DNA of 64,000 nucleotides from JBCDHN01 sp965224535 (GCA_965224535.1 CBDCZR010000022.1:124001-188000), one strand, 5' to 3'. Numbered from the stretch's first letter, positions 26,726-35,206 are shown. The notes: generated by a model from the sequence alone, not told the origin. A program made the numbers and translations.

Positions 26726-26754
26726 TTGACATTTTTTATAAACTATGTAATAAT
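26726..26754 (+). promoter_or_regulatory. Strong sigma-70-type promoter
   Basis: TTGACA (26726-26731) matches the -35 consensus exactly. TAATAA (16-bp spacing) or AATAAT with an extended TG (17-bp spacing) forms the -10 near 26748-26754. The -35 overlaps the stop codon of the NYN gene. Transcription would begin near 26761 into the structured RNA region. Confidence 0.65.
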
Positions 26755-26761
26755 AGTTTCG

Positions 26762-26983
26762 TCTAATGACAATCCGCGCTCCTCCGGCTCAGGTACAGCT
26801 TGGCTGTACCTTTGCGGGGTACCAAAGTGGGAGCATAAGTCCTCGGTGGAAGGTGAGGTTAAACCTCTGAAACGGTTCGAGGCCACAGGGATCGATCAAA
26901 TTGCGATCCCTGTGTATGAAAATTTAAAAGGTTCTCCCTTTTGGGTCACTCAGAGGTTTCATGGCGAGTGACCCGCCTTTTTC
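26762..26983 (+). ncRNA. Candidate structured non-coding RNA (about 220 nt)
   Basis: Strong pairings fill this short interval: AGGTACAGC/GCTGTACCT (26791-26799 with 26803-26811), GGGAG/CTCCC (26829-26833 with 26934-26938) enclosing GAGG-TTAAA-CCTC (26855-26867) and the perfect 11-bp hairpin CACAGGGATCG/CGATCCCTGTG (26884-26914). A terminal stem GGGTCACTC/GAGTGACCC (26943-26974) is followed by GCCTTTTTC. AAACCTCTG (26861-26869) is exactly complementary to CAGAGGTTT in the terminal loop (26951-26959), allowing a pseudoknot. A consensus promoter lies immediately upstream. A short open frame across it looks non-coding. I match it to no RNA family I know. Confidence 0.6.
26943..26983 (+). terminator. 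Intrinsic terminator of the candidate RNA, inside the 3' end of the FRG gene
   Basis: A 9-bp perfect stem, GGGTCACTC/GAGTGACCC, with a 14-nt loop is followed by GCCTTTTTC on the plus strand. The stem overlaps the last codons of the convergent FRG gene. Confidence 0.6.
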
Positions 26984-27843
26984 ACCGTGTCCCGCAAGCC
27001 AAATGTGCGCAAACCCATTGTTCGAATCAATGCATCTTCAGTCCTAAATAAACTGTAATGATTGATATTGAACTCCTCGAGCTGCCTAAGCGCTACGGCC
27101 CTATCTTGGCTTGGAATGGTCAACTTAATAAGTACGTCTTGAGACTTTGTCGAATGTGAAACATCTGAATGAGGGCAAAACCTGTGCTCTTGCGAGTTTG
27201 AATTCCAGATAGAAGCAGTTGTGTACCACGCCTTTTGTGCAAAGTGCCGAGAATGAGTTGTTACGTATGGACCATGCGTTGTAATCATCGGACTGTCTCC
27301 ACAAAACGACTTGGTTCCATCAGGCCTCTCAATAAAAGCGAAAATCGCCACACGCTCAGAGTTTGGTACAGCTTCGAAAGCAAAATAGGCAGCAATGAAT
27401 GGTGACAATGTCCAATCGAGAAGCGGCGAAGGAAAGCCGTGATGCCTTAGATACACAAGAAAACTATAATGCGGCAGCCAAATTCTACGAGAATCCTGAG
27501 TCGATTCGATTTTTTTTAGGATTTCAGGATAATCAGGGAGATTCCAATTCCGACCCGTCGTAGATTCGATTTCATGGACACATTGGCTAATTCTAAGAAG
27601 GTAGTCCTGTACTGACAATGCCAAGTCGACAGTTCGTTCGAGTGTTGTGCGGAGTCCCCACTCACTATCAGAAATGCCACGATAAAGAATGTCATTTTCG
27701 AAGGTCAGTGGATCAGAAGTCACTTCGGGGTAATGGCGTTCTCGCGTCCCGTATTTTTTTCGAATATCATCCACAGCGTCAGCGAAGCAGGACCATGAGT
27801 CGAGGTTGATGGTTTCCATGAGATTAGGATTTGGAGTTGGCAT
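26959..27843 (-). CDS. FRG-domain protein
   Basis: This 294-aa protein carries the FRG domain: DILYRGISDSEWGLRTTLER near residue 52, then LRHHGFPSPLLDWTLSPFIA and AYFAFEAV near residue 130, the conserved blocks that name the family (Phe-Arg-Gly region). FRG proteins are widespread in mobile DNA, have been compared with ADP-ribosyltransferase-like folds, and some are suspected effectors; the activity of this one is unknown. It is transcribed toward the structured RNA and shares a hairpin with its terminator. ATG 27843 or a second ATG at residue 9 could start it. Confidence 0.8.
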   Translation of the reverse strand: MPTPNPNLMETINLDSWSCFADAVDDIRKKYGTRERHYPEVTSDPLTFENDILYRGISDSEWGLRTTLERTVDLALSVQDYLLRISQCVHEIESTTGRNWNLPDYPEILKKIESTQDSRRIWLPHYSFLVYLRHHGFPSPLLDWTLSPFIAAYFAFEAVPNSERVAIFAFIERPDGTKSFCGDSPMITTHGPYVTTHSRHFAQKAWYTTASIWNSNSQEHRFCPHSDVSHSTKSQDVLIKLTIPSQDRAVALRQLEEFNINHYSLFRTEDALIRTMGLRTFGLRDTVKKAGHSP

Positions 27844-28107
27844 TTAAAGTTAGAGTAAGTTGTCCAACCTAAACTGCGCCTCAAAAAAACCCCTTAAATT
27901 GAAATGTCAAGCATCGGTGAATCGTCTTCAAATTCTTCCTAGGAACTTAAATAATGAACTTCTGGTCTCATATCATTCCCTCGGCGACAATTTCCCATAC
28001 TCAAAAAGAATGGCTTGAATTGCAATGATTTTCCTGGCTTTGGGGCAATATTCTGTATAATATAAAGGACGTTATCTTATATAAAAATAGTGGGTTTCTG
28101 GGGATAA

Positions 28108-29055
28108 ATGGGAACGGAAATTGTTCTGCCAAAGCATTGGCCAATCATAATCGCTGCTTGTGGCAAAAAAGCAGAAAAGCGATTTCTAGAATTCTTTACT
28201 GCTCAAATCAGAAACAAGAACACGAGAAAAGCTTACCTTCGCGCCGTATGCCGCTTTTTTGATTGGTGCGATCAAAACGGCCTCGGACTCATCGACATAG
28301 AACCTTTTCATGTTGCAGCATATATCGAACTCTTGGCAAAGCAACTCGCTGCCCCGAGCATCAAGCAGCATCTTGCCGCTATTCGCATGCTCTTTGATTG
28401 GTTAGTTACGGGACAAATTCTTGAGTATAATCCTGCCAGTTCTGTTCGTGGCCCCAGGCACGTGCAAAAGCGCGGAAAATCTCCCGTCCTAACCTCTGAG
28501 GAAGCACGCGAGCTACTCGATTCCATTCCAACGGATAATATCGGCGGGCTCAGAGACCGAGCTCTAATTGCCGTGATGCTGTTTTCTTTTGCTAGAATTG
28601 GGGCTGTAACTGCGATGAAGGTTGAGGATTACTACTATGAGGGCCGAAGGGCATTTCTTCGACTCTCTGAAAAAGGCGGTAAACTTCACAAAGTGCCCTG
28701 TCATCACACGGCGCAAGAATATCTCGATGATTACATTGCTGCCTCTGGTATTTCAGAAGCTGCCAAAACCCCACTATTTCGCTCTTTGCGAAGTGCCCAC
28801 AATATCACGGAACGGTCTCTGCTCCCCACTAATGCTTGGCATATGGTTCGAAGACGCACAAAGGCAGCGGGATTAGATAGCCCAATTTGCAATCACAGCT
28901 TTCGAGCTACTGGTATCACTGTATTTCTAGACAATGGTGGAACGATTGAAACTGCTGCTGAGATCGCATCGCACGAATCTCCCCGCACTACAAAGCTCTA
29001 TGACAGAACTAGCGATGCGCTCAGCCTTGATGAAATTGAGAGAATTCGCCTTTGA
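28108..29055 (+). CDS. Tyrosine recombinase (XerC/phage integrase family)
   Basis: The 315-aa protein has an N-terminal SAM-like core-binding domain (NTRKAYLRAVCRFFDWC) and a C-terminal catalytic domain with the expected residues: Arg in LFSFARIGAV, Lys in KGGKLHKVPC, HSFR (HxxR), His in IASHESP and nucleophile Tyr in TTKLYDR. It begins 264 bp after the FRG start, on the other strand, behind a TATAAT-like box (28056-28061) and a GGGGAT ribosome site. It may resolve dimers of the replicating form or be left over from another insertion; the element's own integrase is probably the serine type. Confidence 0.9.
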   Translation: MGTEIVLPKHWPIIIAACGKKAEKRFLEFFTAQIRNKNTRKAYLRAVCRFFDWCDQNGLGLIDIEPFHVAAYIELLAKQLAAPSIKQHLAAIRMLFDWLVTGQILEYNPASSVRGPRHVQKRGKSPVLTSEEARELLDSIPTDNIGGLRDRALIAVMLFSFARIGAVTAMKVEDYYYEGRRAFLRLSEKGGKLHKVPCHHTAQEYLDDYIAASGISEAAKTPLFRSLRSAHNITERSLLPTNAWHMVRRRTKAAGLDSPICNHSFRATGITVFLDNGGTIETAAEIASHESPRTTKLYDRTSDALSLDEIERIRL

Positions 29056-29159
29056 CGCTCTCTGCCATTATTTTCATAACCTCGGATTGAATTCGATACT
29101 GAATTTGTTGAACTTCGGTCTGCGTTTCGCCAGCAGTTGGAGCCTGAGACGCGTCTTGC

Positions 29160-29372
29160 TTACTCGGCTGTTTCATTAGATTCTGGTTCTTGCTCCTTTC
29201 TTCCCTCTAAGTGATTTATCGCTCCTTGAATCGATTCGCCAACCCTTTGAAAGCTTTGATAGATCAACTCATCCGACGTCTTCCTAGGAACAAACCGCCT
29301 GTAGTCAGTGCGTGGAAAGAGCTGGATGGCACTACCCATGCCTGATAGTATATTTTTTAGTAGTTTAGGCAT
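29160..29372 (-). CDS. Small hypothetical protein
   Basis: The frame encodes 70 aa, or 59 from ATG 29339. LFPRTDYRRFVPRKTSDELI then QRVGESIQGAINHLEGR suggests a folded helical product with a charged tail. It is the last of a minus-strand series after the toxin-antitoxin pair (15-bp gap). No family recognised. Confidence 0.45.
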   Translation of the reverse strand: MPKLLKNILSGMGSAIQLFPRTDYRRFVPRKTSDELIYQSFQRVGESIQGAINHLEGRKEQEPESNETAE

Positions 29373-29387
29373 ACGTCGGAGTTTTCA

Positions 29388-29768
29388 CTACCACATAGTC
29401 GGAACTTCGTAATCATTGATTTTGGCATCCCTTGTTATAATCGTAAGGCTCTCGCAAATTGCTTGCGCCACCAACGCCCTGTCAAATGGGTCTTTGTGTT
29501 CCTTCGGAAGATTCTCCAATTGATATATATGGTCAAGCGTGAATGGTAAAATCCTCACGCCGTCCTCCATGGCCGCGCCTACCGCATCCCTTAATGAGCG
29601 AATTGATAGCTTTCCCCTAGTGATCTTGATCTGCATCTCCCAGACTGACACTACACTCAAAAAGTTCTGGCAATTTCTATTTTTAAGAATTTCGTTCACA
29701 GGTTTCGGAAGTCTCTCTGGGCTAAAGTAGAACCAGATAAACACGTGCGTATCAACCAAATATCTCAC
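29388..29768 (-). CDS. vapC: PIN-domain toxin (VapC type)
   Basis: The 126-aa protein is a PIN RNase with the acidic residues in order: D6 in YLVDTHVFIW, Glu in SVVSVWEMQIK, Asp in HKDPFDRALVAQA, and Asp in LTIITRDAKI. VapC toxins cleave tRNA or rRNA and are neutralised by the cognate antitoxin. Its ATG is 9 bp after the antitoxin stop. It probably stabilises the element. Confidence 0.9.
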   Translation of the reverse strand: MRYLVDTHVFIWFYFSPERLPKPVNEILKNRNCQNFLSVVSVWEMQIKITRGKLSIRSLRDAVGAAMEDGVRILPFTLDHIYQLENLPKEHKDPFDRALVAQAICESLTIITRDAKINDYEVPTMW

Positions 29769-29777
29769 TTGTTGGAC

Positions 29778-30044
29778 CTAATCCTCCTCACCAAGCCAAA
29801 AGCTATCAGGAAGTTCATCGTCAAAATCCTCTGCTACATATGTAATCACGCCAGAAAGCAACCCTGGCGTAAGGCCTTTTCTTTTTTTCTGTTGCCCCGT
29901 TGCCTTCAATAACTGCTCTAGGCTAGCGCGTTCTAGTTGCGCTGTTGCCAGGCGCGCAAATTGGGGATCCTGCTCAATTCGTTCGGCAAGTTTCTTTAGT
30001 GTGCCAATTGTTTTTTCAATGTCGCTTTCAGTTACCTTGCCCAT
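29778..30044 (-). CDS. Antitoxin partner of the PIN toxin
   Basis: The 88-aa product ends with GVITYVAEDFDDELPDSFWL, the toxin-neutralising tail typical of VapB-like/DUF2281-type antitoxins. The N-terminal half is helical (TLKKLAERIEQDPQFARLA) and does not show the usual AbrB or RHH DNA-binding motif. It is immediately upstream of the toxin on the same strand, as expected for a type II pair. Confidence 0.8.
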   Translation of the reverse strand: MGKVTESDIEKTIGTLKKLAERIEQDPQFARLATAQLERASLEQLLKATGQQKKRKGLTPGLLSGVITYVAEDFDDELPDSFWLGEED

Positions 30045-30156
30045 ATTTCCCGCTTTATTATCGAACTCTTCAAATTTTACCTAACCAGAATTCTTCTCCC
30101 AACTTTTGCCATGCTCTAATACGGCCCCGCATTGCGTGATAGTTATGTATAATATA

Positions 30157-30855
30157 CTATACCATGCCGATAAGTTCATTGACAATCGGCATCGCCTCAA
30201 ATGGCCGCACAATCTTACGCTTCCAGGGAATAAACTTGTACGGAATTACTTCTTTTCCCGCGCGCTTTCGCCTCTCGTTCATTTGGCGCACAATTGTCCT
30301 CAATTGATTTCTTACAGGCTCGTATGGCTCATAGGGAGTGTTCCAAATTTGGCAAACACACCACCCAAGACTCCTTTTGCTCGCAGCACTCACCAGATAA
30401 TCGCGCAGCTCTTTATAGCTAGTATTATCAATCGATACCAGCACATGAAACTTGCCGTCCTTTGACCGTCTGTAGCTCAGGCTATAGCCTTCTACTCGAA
30501 GCGAACACTTTCTGGCGTCTCGGATGTTTTTCCGCTCTGCATGATGAAAGTTTTCTTCTGCTGGCTTTCCAGGCTTATCCCTGGGATGCAGTCCATGGGT
30601 TGCAAGCAAGAACCAGGTTCTTCCAAATCGCAAATATTGCACATTGTAGCGGCCCAGAGCCTTTCGACGGGCTCTCTGATATTTAGATAGCCTGATGTCG
30701 TACTTGTCCAGAAGCTTCTCATCCACCAAATCCACCCGTTTTGCCTCTGGCACCCTGCCCTGAGCGTAAAACCAGTAGCCGTTTCTAAGATGCACCACGA
30801 GCTGCTGAATTAGCCCTTCTACACTCGTCACTTCATAGCGGTATCCCTGCGTCAT
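30157..30855 (-). CDS. Unknown basic protein
   Basis: The 232-aa protein is rich in Arg, Lys and aromatic residues, with no signal or membrane segment. HLRNGYWFYAQGRVPEAK near residue 22, FGRTWFLLATHG near residue 78, and CVCQIWNTPYEPYEP near residue 170 could be conserved blocks. It lies alone before the long non-coding region that leads to the replication origin. I do not recognise the family; nucleic-acid binding is plausible from the charge. Confidence 0.6.
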   Translation of the reverse strand: MTQGYRYEVTSVEGLIQQLVVHLRNGYWFYAQGRVPEAKRVDLVDEKLLDKYDIRLSKYQRARRKALGRYNVQYLRFGRTWFLLATHGLHPRDKPGKPAEENFHHAERKNIRDARKCSLRVEGYSLSYRRSKDGKFHVLVSIDNTSYKELRDYLVSAASKRSLGWCVCQIWNTPYEPYEPVRNQLRTIVRQMNERRKRAGKEVIPYKFIPWKRKIVRPFEAMPIVNELIGMV

Positions 30856-31122
30856 TTTCCAGTTTCCTCCTTTGAAAACGGGGTTGTTTCAGGCAAACCC
30901 CAGGCCTTTTTAACCTTCTCCAAAATGCACGCCCCCACTCGATTCTCTAGTAGTGGTTGCTAAGTAGTTTAATGGTTGCGGTTTTCTACATTTTAGAATT
31001 TTCCTCCTTCATTTTTTCCATTTCTTTTCATCATATTGTCGTTGTTAGAGGCCTATTTCGTCCCCGAAAAACGCCACTAACCACTCATTGCGAACTCATC
31101 CAAGTTTCAGTCTTTCAATTTC

Positions 31123-31163
31123 GGGGAGCGCCAGAAGCAGATAAACACGCTCTGGCGCTCCCC
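31123..31163. repeat. Perfect 13-bp inverted repeat
   Basis: GGGGAGCGCCAGA (31123-31135) and TCTGGCGCTCCCC (31151-31163) flank a 15-nt loop. No T-run follows. A candidate nick-site hairpin or single-strand origin. Confidence 0.6.
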
Positions 31164-32050
31164 AAGACCTATGCGATTTCAAAGCGAAGACCCGCAAACA
31201 GGCCCTCGTCAGCCCTTTCATCTTTCAGTTCTTAGGCACAGCACCACCTGCGCCTCTGAAACCAGGAAACCACTGCCTTGCAGCTTCCTCGCTTGCCCTA
31301 ATCGGCAAATCTTACTCGGGCCCCGCTCCCACTCTGCGATATTTTAAGCACCTGGTTGACAATTTACAGGCACCGAGTCATCACGCTCGGCCATCACAGA
31401 GTTTCCCGCGTTAGCTAATGCTGTCGATTGCAGTTCACGTCGGTAAGGACATTTGTCCAAACACTGAGGCGTACGTCTTAGGCTTCCGCCTGAGCGCAGT
31501 TTCCACAATTTGGCTCTCTTTTTTCTACGTCCTTGTAGAGAGCCTGCGATTTCTGCGGCCCGAATCGAGAAGCAGCCGCTTACCCATCACCTCAATGCCT
31601 GTCCCAGTTCGGCTTCGTCTCCTGCAAACATACTGGCAAGGGCTTTGGCCCCTTAAATGGTTGAGCTTTTCGCGGCTGGATTTTTAAACCAGTCCCCGAG
31701 CCTGCCAGGCCCGGTACGAGCTGTCGCCAACTCGCAGCTCCCCACGCCAGTCAGGTTGAACGAACACTCAAAAATTCTTGAGTACGTCCGAACCCCCTGA
31801 GTGAAGTCTCTTGTATTCTTAAAACAAAGACTTCGACCTTCAACATCAGCGAGCACAGCCTTTAATTCTAAAAAACTGCACTATTTCCGCGTCGCCCCGC
31901 TTCCACAAACAAGAGCCGCCCTTCTCTCTCGACGACTCTTGCCAACATGGGATCGAACAATGGGATTACTCTCGTTATCGAGCCGAGGATTACTCCATTG
32001 AGCCTCCCTCGCACCGAACGAGCCACTCTCATGGCATCCGGCGCTACGAG

Positions 32051-32120
32051 GCGGCCGCGTGACGGTGATGAAACCGTCCCCTTAGCCTGGTGGTGAGCCA
32101 GGTTTACCAGGTGCGGCCGC
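32051..32120. repeat. Cloverleaf-like palindromic block
   Basis: GCGGCCGC at 32051-32058 and 32113-32120 can pair as an 8-bp outer stem around two hairpins: GACGG/CCGTC (32061-32078) and CCTGGT/ACCAGG (32086-32111). Confidence 0.5.
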
Positions 32121-32336
32121 TTCGCTTTGAAAACGCCATTCGCATGTGTTAATGCGTTGACTAGCTTCAAGTTAGCTAAAGTTTGTCAGTTTTGCAGTTA
32201 AAATCTTTCTAAAGCTACGGGTTTTTGCTGACGAGCAAACCCCTCTTTTCGTTTCCTGATGGAATTCTGGTAGCCCACTTTGCTCTTTCACCTTTTGGGC
32301 TCAAATCTTTGCTTGTGGGAGCCAATTTGCCGTGCT

Positions 32337-32548
32337 ATACCGTCAAGTGATACAGGTTTTTGAGGGCTCACTGGGAATTGATACAGGCTTTACTGGGATA
32401 TTATACAGGAAAAAATTGCTGATTACCGTCAATCCATACAGGCTATACCGTCAAGCAATACAGATTTTCTCGGATAACTCCCCGAAAACTATGTCAATTT
32501 CAGGCTGTAACTTTAAACTTGTTGTAATTAAACTAACAACAATACAGG
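32337..32548 (+). other. oriV: Iteron-type replication origin
   Basis: Six copies of ATACAG(G) begin at 32350, 32381, 32403, 32436, 32458 and 32542; three are preceded by a TACCGTCAA block. Spacings between the first five are 31, 22, 33 and 22 bp, close to whole turns of the helix, as for Rep-binding iterons. The repA start codon follows at 32575. Confidence 0.7.
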
Positions 32549-32574
32549 ATGTTGCTTTTTGGAGATAATCAAAA

Positions 32575-33999
32575 GTGCCTGAGAACAACCCCGAACAACT
32601 AGAACTTCAACCAGGCTTTCTAAACATCTACACTGAGGGCAAGGATGAGCTTAACCTTGCAGAATTCCCCATTGCCTCTGTTGGAACCAGAATTAACTCT
32701 GATGTAAATACGCTCGTTTATGAAGATGAAATTACCGACCAAAAGACAGGAAAAGTTCTCCCGCGCCGACTCACGATCACGGGCTCCGACCAGTATGGGC
32801 TCCCTGTTGCCTTTGATGACGAGGTCATTTTAGGGCTAGTTAACCTCTCAAAATTACAGGGTTTTCAGAGTCGAGAAGTTACCTTCAGTCGCTATCAAAT
32901 TATCCAAATTCTAGGCTGGAATCACGATGATTACTACTACCGCCGAATCAAGGAATCAATCAATCGCTGGCTTGGTGTCACGCTCTACTATGAAAATGCT
33001 TGGCGCGACAAAGGCACACAAAAATGGGTTTCAGACGGCTTTCACCTAATCGACAACGTGACCTGGAATGATGGCACGGGCCAGGCCTCTGTCACCTGGA
33101 ACAAGCTCATTTACCGCAGTTTTCAAAACGGCAGCCTAAAAGGTCTTGATCTCGGAATCTATCGCCAACTCTCAAAACCCCTTGCCAGAAGACTCTATCG
33201 CTTTCTTGATAAACGATTCTTTCACGGCTCCACGTTTACCTTTGACCTCAAGCAATTTGCGCTAAACAAGCTAGGAATATCAAAGACTTACGGCGACATC
33301 GGCCAAATCAAACGGGCCCTAAAACCAGCCATCGAACAACTCGAAGAAGCAAAATTTCTTCATCCCCTTCCCGACTCGGAGCGCTTTACCAAAGTCAAAC
33401 GCGGTCAATGGAATGTCACCTTTAGAAGATTCTCACAAGCTGCACTAGACCAGTTTGAGCTAAACATTGAGCACAGCGATGTAGCTGACAAACTCTCGAG
33501 CATAAACCGCTCTGAACTACAAAATTACGGTGTTAGCCAAAAGCAAGCAGAGGCCCTCATCAAGGCCTATGCAGTACCACACATTGCAGAGCGTATTGCC
33601 TGGCTCAAATGGCGCCTTAAAAACGACCAAAATGCTGCCAAAATTGAGAACATTGCGGGCTATCTGGTGAACTCCATCAAGTCTGCCGATTTTAAGCCAC
33701 CCATAGGATTTAAATCGGTCGAGAAATTGGCTCAGGAGGCGCAAAAACGTCAAAAGGCTGCTCAGATGGGTCTCATGCGACAAAAGCGCCATCAGAGGGC
33801 AATTTTGGCCCAGGAAGGCAAACTCAAGGAGGCGAACAAGGAAGCCAAACTGTACTTTGCCGCCCTACCCCAGTCAGAAAAGGAAAAAATCCGAAAACGC
33901 GCCCTTAGCGCCCTTCCTGTTGCCAATCCCAAATTGCAGGAAGCTGCCGTAATTGCAGAGGTGCAGACAGTTCTAGCCAACTCAAAACCGCGTTCTTGA
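32575..33999 (+). CDS. repA: Plasmid replication initiator (RepA type)
   Basis: The 474-aa protein starts at GTG 32575, 9-10 bp after GGAG. The central region (FSRYQIIQILGWNHDDYYYR, then INRWLGVTLYYENAW, LSKPLARRLYRFLDKRFF and FALNKLGISKTY) matches the winged-helix initiator of broad RepA/replication-initiator-A plasmids. The C-terminal third is basic and helical. It sits directly downstream of the iterons and upstream of the partition genes. Its presence says the element can probably replicate when excised. Confidence 0.85.
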   Translation: MPENNPEQLELQPGFLNIYTEGKDELNLAEFPIASVGTRINSDVNTLVYEDEITDQKTGKVLPRRLTITGSDQYGLPVAFDDEVILGLVNLSKLQGFQSREVTFSRYQIIQILGWNHDDYYYRRIKESINRWLGVTLYYENAWRDKGTQKWVSDGFHLIDNVTWNDGTGQASVTWNKLIYRSFQNGSLKGLDLGIYRQLSKPLARRLYRFLDKRFFHGSTFTFDLKQFALNKLGISKTYGDIGQIKRALKPAIEQLEEAKFLHPLPDSERFTKVKRGQWNVTFRRFSQAALDQFELNIEHSDVADKLSSINRSELQNYGVSQKQAEALIKAYAVPHIAERIAWLKWRLKNDQNAAKIENIAGYLVNSIKSADFKPPIGFKSVEKLAQEAQKRQKAAQMGLMRQKRHQRAILAQEGKLKEANKEAKLYFAALPQSEKEKIRKRALSALPVANPKLQEAAVIAEVQTVLANSKPRS

Positions 34000-34149
34000 T
34001 GCTTTACATGCCCATTTCCTGCGGGATCACTTGTCAATGGGACCCGCTTCCCCTGGACCCCGATGGCGCGAAAACGAAGTATTCCTGGGCTAAGCCCTAC
34101 CAGGGGAAGCCCCATTGCAAGTGCTGTCCTCGGATGCATAGGTTCATAA

Positions 34150-34423
34150 CTTCTCAAGTTGTGGATCTACGGTCATGTGAGCTTCCCAAGTTATGAACTT
34201 GTTAGGCCCATGATTTCACCAGACCATGAGATATTGTTTCCATGGCTCAATGAATCGTGTTTTCGTTAGGCTAATAATCTGTGAACTAGAGATGTTAGCA
34301 AACTATTTATTTGGCTAGTCGCTGACTCCATATCTTCCCAAGTTCATTGATTATGATTTTATGGAACCAATATTTTGGGGGTATGTGGGTTTATGTAAAT
34401 CCTGAATTCCTAACTTGTGGGAG
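34150..34423. other. parS: Candidate partition site (parS)
   Basis: Three direct copies of CTTC(C/T)CAAGTT lie at 34150-34160, 34182-34192 and 34334-34344, with an inverted relative at 34412-34423. The second is part of the palindrome CAAGTTATGAACTTG. They lie in a 550-bp AT-rich region between repA and parA that holds no gene I can support. Confidence 0.5.
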
Positions 34424-34552
34424 ACATAAATTGTTGAGACAGGGAGTTCATAGCTTATTGACATGTGAGCTTATTAAAAAAGCTACTTGTTAGCTCGACT
34501 TAAATGTGATTCAACCGTTCTAGAGGAGTTTTCGACGAACAGAGGGCTTTCA

Positions 34553-35206
34553 GTGATTATTGTAACGGCAAATCAAAAGGGCGGAGTAGGGAAATCAACA
34601 ATCGCCGTTCATCTGGTTTTCTGGCTAAGAGAGCACGGCATTGATACAGCCTTGGTCGATGCCGACATGCAAAACTCATCCAGCCTGTGGGCGAAATCCA
34701 TCGACCCAAAGCTTCCCGTATACCGCTATCAGGAATACGAAAAAATCTATGAAGCCAAAAACCTACAAAAGAAGCACGCAATGATCGTTATCGATGCCCC
34801 TGGGGGACTAGGAGAGGCCACCCGAGCAGCCTTCATGGTTGCACACCTTGCCCTCATTCCTTGCGGGCCATCAGTGCTAGACCTTCGCTCAGCTCACGAA
34901 GTAGTGCGAGTGCTAAACTCTGTTAAAGGCTTTCGTAAAAACATGCCCTATGCCGTCTTCGTGCCAAATCGCGTTCAAGGCCGATATCGCCTCTCAAAAG
35001 AACTCCTGGATACAGCAGCCCAGCTTGGTTTTGACGACATTTCGTCGCCTCTTGGGCTTAGACAAGCCTACGCCGACGCACCTGGGCAAAACACACTTGT
35101 TTGGAAAATGGGGGCAGGGGCAAAAGCTGCTTCTGATGAGATGCTAAAACTTTGTGAAAAAATATGGAGCGAACTCTATCATGCCAAAGCGGCGATCAAT
35201 GGCTGA
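34553..35206 (+). CDS. parA: ParA-type partition ATPase
   Basis: The protein starts IIVTANQKGGVGKSTIAVH, a deviant Walker A, with LVDADMQNSSSLW and IVIDAPGGLGEAT following, and PYAVFVPNRVQGRY later. I prefer GTG 34553 (217 aa) because the Walker motif then sits at residue 8, as in the short ParA proteins; an open frame to 34487 would add 22 residues. ParA moves plasmid copies apart by cycling on DNA with its partner bound to parS. It overlaps the next gene. Confidence 0.9.
   Translation: MIIVTANQKGGVGKSTIAVHLVFWLREHGIDTALVDADMQNSSSLWAKSIDPKLPVYRYQEYEKIYEAKNLQKKHAMIVIDAPGGLGEATRAAFMVAHLALIPCGPSVLDLRSAHEVVRVLNSVKGFRKNMPYAVFVPNRVQGRYRLSKELLDTAAQLGFDDISSPLGLRQAYADAPGQNTLVWKMGAGAKAASDEMLKLCEKIWSELYHAKAAING

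Larger units (their letters stand above)
24238..26729 (+). pseudogene. NYN-domain gene interrupted by an IS3-family element
   Basis: The N-terminal part (24238 to about 24710) begins MSAQQVKAKHLAIFVDGQNF, with the first NYN Asp, and runs to FIRRTGW. The C-terminal part (from about 26406 to the stop at 26727-26729) resumes with LKEKKLGTEKAVDTALVAEM, YDTAIILSADGDFVPV (acidic pair) and ends TIGINDLSIFMGIP. The two halves together make a complete NYN protein of about 265 residues. The inserted DNA is the transposon described separately. The gene was probably functional until recently, since both halves lack other lesions. Confidence 0.85.
30856..32330. other. Long non-coding region upstream of the replication origin
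   Basis: No ORF here is convincing on either strand. It holds a perfect 13-bp inverted repeat (31123-31163), a smaller hairpin CTTAGGC/GCCTGAG (31477-31494), and a cloverleaf-like block at 32051-32120. GC is higher in 31.4-32.2 kb than in the flanking repA and vap genes. Possible contents are an origin of transfer, single-strand origin, or copy-control RNA. Confidence 0.5.

Noticed and set aside
26726..26971. An 81-aa ORF over the structured RNA
   Set aside because: It begins on promoter bases, lacks a ribosome site and runs through perfect hairpins; the composition is not protein-like.
31418..32001. Short plus-strand ORFs in the gene-free region
   Set aside because: No ribosome sites or domain motifs, and they overlap hairpins.
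31868..32170. A 100-aa minus-strand ORF upstream of the iterons
   Set aside because: It overlaps the cloverleaf palindromes, has no ribosome site I can see and no recognised family; kept as non-coding, with doubt.
32337..32548. CRISPR-like array
   Set aside because: The repeat unit is only 7 bp with uneven spacing and lies directly before repA, so iterons fit better. I found no CRISPR array in the window.
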